A DNA stretch of 64,000 bases from Albula goreensis (taxonomy: Eukaryota; Chordata; Actinopteri; Albuliformes; Albulidae). The number at the start of each line of letters is the position of its first letter. Within the stretch, counting starts at the first letter, position 1. The notes beneath the pieces are model-generated. The model was not told the origin of the DNA. It ran no database searches and worked only from the letters and a program-made list of their open reading frames with translations. The position numbers and the translations under genes are program-made. Shown here piece after piece: positions 61,062 to 64,000 of the stretch. The stretch covers positions 823,731 through 887,730 of the forward strand of contig CM040746.1 in the NCBI GenBank assembly GCA_022829145.1, read 5' to 3'.

Positions 61062-61385
61062 CAGGGAGTCCTCGACTTACGAACGAGTTCCGTTCCTACG
61101 ACTTGTCGTAAGCCGATTTTCGACGTAAGTCGGAATTTATACCTAAATTATACCTAAATTAACACCTTAAGTCACTCACACTGTACACACAACACATGAA
61201 GGACATATAAAATACGGTAATTAAAGGAAACATTCATAAAAAATAAAAGAGAGAGAACAATTTCGTATCTTTATTTCTGTGGTCGTATTTACGAACCAAA
61301 ACGCTTAGGTCGAAACTAGGTTTTTTAATTAATTTATGGGAGTGCGTCGTAACCACGAAACCGTCGTAACCCGAGGACCTCCTCT
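61062..61385. mobile_element. short non-autonomous DNA element (MITE-like) with terminal inverted repeats
   Basis: The left end CAGGGAGTCCTCGACTTACG matches the reverse complement of the right end (GAGGAGGTCCTCGGGTTACG) at most positions. Internal sub-repeats CTTACGAACG, CGACTTGTCGTAAG and CGACGTAAGTCG can fold back. Total length is about 324 bp with no open frame of note. The TCCTCGACTTACGA terminus recalls Tigger/mariner-type elements, but the superfamily is inference. Confidence 0.65.
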
Positions 61386-62831
61386 AATTAACAAGTGTAC
61401 AAAAGGTTGTTACTATGTGTATTGCAACCACCAGTGGGTCGTTCTTGCTGCCACTCATTAGCTAATCTAATCACACCCAATCGGTTCAACTTGATTTAAA
61501 TTTTTTTAATTTACTTTCTTTAGAGAGAATCATTGCTGTTTATTCATTTTCAGTCCATTTTTTTCTCTTGTTTGTTGTATAATTGTTTACTAAATAGAAT
61601 ATCAAGTTACTCCGGTGTTACTTGAGTGCCAGTTGGGGCTACACACTGCACTGGAGGTCCATGAGTACTGATCTTGCATGCTGGCCCTTAGGAACCCTTT
61701 TTGAGCCAGCAAATACCCTAAACTGCATGTATTGTTGTCGCTCTGAGCTCTACACTGAGGCAGCTGCAAACCAGAAAGAAATCACAACTTTTGCTTGCTC
61801 CTTAATTGGGCTAACTATCTCAGCAATGAATCACAACAAGAGAAACTTGACGATTTATTTCTAAATATCATATGATAACACATCCGAATATCCAGCTCAA
61901 GGGGGTTTGAAAGCACAAAAATATCATTTTAATAAAGTGGCTATTATCCTCTCTAACGGTGCTTCCATCCTCTTCAACGGTGCTGTGATCCTCTTTATAA
62001 CCTTCAGAGCTACAGTAGCTCAGACTGCCGTTCACCTGGCTCAAGTCCAAGGTCGGCCAGAAAAGCAAGTGAAACCAAGTATTCAAGCTGAATTCAGAAA
62101 CCTATTTGACTATTTGTCATCTGACTTACTGGAAAACAAATAGAGACACTACCAGCTACACGTCTGAGGTGGAATTATTATTATAACATTCTGTTAGTCT
62201 GCGTCTCATCAACGTTTGTGTGCAAGATTACAAACTGTTTAAAAAAATAACCCCCAAGTCTGTGCTGTGCTCTGCCCTGTCATGTCATTCACACATCAAC
62301 AGTACACTGGTTTCTGTCTATGACCATAGTGATTATGAATTATTAAAATGTATATGAATATTTTCCCAAGATTTTGGACTTGTGAGTGCCTCCCATTGAC
62401 TTCACTTATGGGAGAGCAAACACACACACACACACACAGTCCACACACACTGATTAACATATAAACACTAATAATATTCACATAAGTTTTAACATAGGTA
62501 CAATACTGTATATATTCACGTGATTTTGTGAGGACAAAGAAGTCACACAGTTTGATCTCCCCTAACTGTTTGAGGAAGTTAACATGCTAAAACAACATTC
62601 AATAAAACCTGCAATATTATGACAGTTATTGTTGTGTAGGAGGGACAATTTGTTCACCCATATCCGAAACATATTTAGGAGTCAGATACGGACGGGGGAT
62701 TTTTGAAAATTACAGCAAGGAAAAAGCACTGGAAATGTGTGTGAGTGATTAACTGTACAAAAAATATTTTAGGGGAATTACGTGGCGTGGAGAAGAAGCG
62801 GGACGTTCCGGAATGGCGCTTTGGCACTCAC

Positions 62832-63107
62832 CTGCAGGTTCTGCCGGAACCCTTCACTAGAGCTCGCCCGTACCTTCTCCACCATAGCAGCCACCAGGTA
62901 GTTGGTCTGGAGCTGGCGGGTGGGGAATTCCTGCCGGCACTGGGGGCAGGATACGGCGCCCCGGAGACTCCGCCAGTACGTGGAGATGCATGCTCGGCAG
63001 AAGTGATGCATGCAGGCTAGCATGACCGGGTCCGTGAACAGATCGTAGCAAATAGCGCATGTCAGGTCCTCTTTGAGCGATGGCCTCTTCGGGGTATCGC
63101 TCGCCAT
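62832..63107 (-). CDS. TRIM-family E3 ubiquitin ligase, first coding exon: RING finger
   Basis: 276 bp, residues 1-92, ending with donor CTGCAG/GTGAGT in phase 0. The ATG at 63107 has a good context (GCTATGG); the frame extends three codons upstream only to a GTG inside the leader, so this ATG is preferred. A complete C3HC4 RING is visible: C17-x2-C20, C32-x-H34-x2-C37-x2-C40 and C54-x2-C57, in LTCAICYDLF, ACMHHFCRAC and SCPQC. RINGs recruit E2 enzymes for ubiquitin transfer. Unlike most TRIM genes, the exon ends soon after the RING (VEKVRASSSEGFRQ) and contains no B-box. With exons 2, 3, 5 and 6 plus one 23-bp exon, the protein would be 431 residues. It is not recognised as a specific orthologue; TRIM69-like is the best guess. 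Confidence 0.93.
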
Positions 63108-63135
63108 AGCGCACACCGTGTCAGTGCCCTCTCAC
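63108..63135 (-). other. 5' UTR part of the first coding exon of the TRIM gene
   Basis: On the minus strand a pyrimidine-rich CCACCCCCTTTTCAG precedes GTGAGAGGGCACTGAC and then the ATG. This looks like a splice acceptor placing about 28 nt of leader in this exon, which implies an upstream noncoding exon. Confidence 0.55.
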
Positions 63136-63790
63136 CTGAAAAGGGGGTGGTAAAGCCAAGCGTCGGGAATACGTGGTAGCAGCAGCAAGCAAGTGAGCTG
63201 CAGCACAGGGGAAATTGTTAATATATACAGACAAGTACCTACAATCAAGCTGCATCTGTGGTTAAAGTAAAGGACTTTTTGTGCAGTTTAATCTGGCTTC
63301 CACAGAAAACCCGACAATAACATAAAAATTTAATGCGACAGCAGCATCATACTTGGGCCACGGCTCTGGCGTACATTTACAGTGGGCTTCCTACCTAAAC
63401 CTTAAGATACCAGTCAGGATGAAATTACATAACTAAGAAAGTGTCTTCAGCGTGATTTCCATGAACATCATATATATTCCGTATATAAACGGCTACGTAG
63501 GCAATTCGCTAAGTGAAGTGACCACGTTCACAGTCTTTTCCATTTCTAGTACTCACTAACAGAATATTGTATATTTAATACTAGTTAAAAGAGCACCTGC
63601 CGCTAACAAAACAAACGCAGACAAAATACGAAACGACAGCAGTAACATGTGTTGAATAAAAACGGTAACCTTGTGAGCTACTAAATCTTATAGTTAACTC
63701 TCTAAATCGGTGGATTTACGATTTATTTTGCAAATTCATTACCTTAATGTATTTAATCCCGAGGAGAAAGTTCCAGCTCCAGCACGTTAC

Positions 63791-63845
63791 CTTGCCAATG
63801 TTTTTACTGGAGTCGTCTTTACTTCCGGAAGTCACAATCTACTTA
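63791..63845 (-). promoter_or_regulatory. probable 5' noncoding exon and core promoter of the TRIM gene
   Basis: Minus-strand sequence GATTGTGACTTCCGGAAGTA leads to ACATTGGCAAG/GTAACG, a good splice donor with its last exon base at 63791. ACTTCCGGAAGT is a perfect palindromic ETS-family site, common near start sites of TATA-less genes. CCAAT-type words (CCAATAAG at about 63862, ATTGG on the plus strand at about 63901) lie just upstream. The exact start site is unknown. Confidence 0.5.
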
Positions 63846-64000
63846 GATTGACAAGCCTGTCTGCCAATAAGAAGCGTTGTTGACTGGCTCCCTTGTTATG
63901 ATTGGACTATAGTTTATCTTCTCATTCTGTGCTGTTGAAAAAGAGTGTTTCAGTATTTGTTTTGGTTACGTAAGTCGCGCGTGGAATTCGGCGATATCCA

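Larger units (their letters stand above)
58846..62831. other. TRIM gene intron 1 (remaining part)
   Basis: About 4 kb. I looked on the minus strand for a B-box exon (Cys/His-rich) between the RING and the coiled coil and found none. Two transposon relics (59740-60020, 61062-61385) and short CA repeats (62420-62440) are present. Nothing else was recognised. Confidence 0.7.

Noticed and set aside
63108-63116. Extended start (GTG at 63116) for the RING protein
   Set aside because: The upstream codon is GTG, not ATG, in the leader; the ATG at 63107 has a good Kozak context and gives a normal TRIM N-terminus.

Overview
The window is vertebrate nuclear DNA, most probably from a teleost fish. Coding exons are short and sparse with GT-AG introns. 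The intervening DNA is full of CA/GT microsatellites, minisatellites and degraded fish-type transposons: L2-like LINE ends, tRNA-derived SINEs, a PIF/Harbinger transposase relic and a Tc1-like element. There are no bacterial-style operons, CRISPR arrays or phage genes. The species cannot be fixed from what is visible.

Two genes can be supported, both on the minus strand and head-to-tail. (1) The 5' part of flt4 (VEGFR-3) covers positions 1 to about 35.9 kb. It has a signal-peptide exon (35784-35841), a 97-bp exon 2 (6756-6852) and exon 3 (5262-5557). Together they give the first 150 residues: signal peptide plus Ig-like domain 1. Intron 1 is about 28.9 kb. No exon 4 is visible in 1-5261, so the rest of the gene lies outside the window. 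(2) A TRIM-family E3 ubiquitin ligase gene covers about 47.7-63.8 kb. It has a C3HC4 RING exon, two coiled-coil exons (96 and 234 bp), a 116-bp linker exon and a PRY-SPRY exon (551 bp of CDS). One expected 23-bp micro-exon was not located. The exon phases fit a 431-residue protein if that micro-exon exists. No B-box is visible. A probable 5' noncoding exon with an ETS-type site lies at about 63.79-63.84 kb.

Layout: 1-5.3 kb, flt4 intron 3 with three tandem-repeat blocks; 5.3-6.9 kb, exons 3 and 2; 6.9-35.8 kb, repeat-rich intron 1 with a GC-rich, G-quadruplex-prone islet just upstream of exon 2; 35.8-36.1 kb, flt4 exon 1 and presumed promoter; 36.1-47.7 kb, intergenic DNA with the Harbinger relic, a GT-rich repeat and a 52-bp minisatellite; 47.7-63.8 kb, the TRIM gene, whose introns carry a tandemly amplified SINE-like head, a Tc1-like remnant, CA repeats and a short inverted-repeat element; 63.8-64 kb, its presumed promoter.

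The two genes have unrelated jobs: endothelial/lymphatic growth-factor signalling and ubiquitin ligation. Their closeness may reflect old synteny, because human FLT4 and several TRIM genes also share 5q35. I found no convincing new biological system. The most notable items are the B-box-less TRIM, the expanded Ig1 loop of flt4, and several tandem arrays that appear to be built from or interrupted by retroelements.
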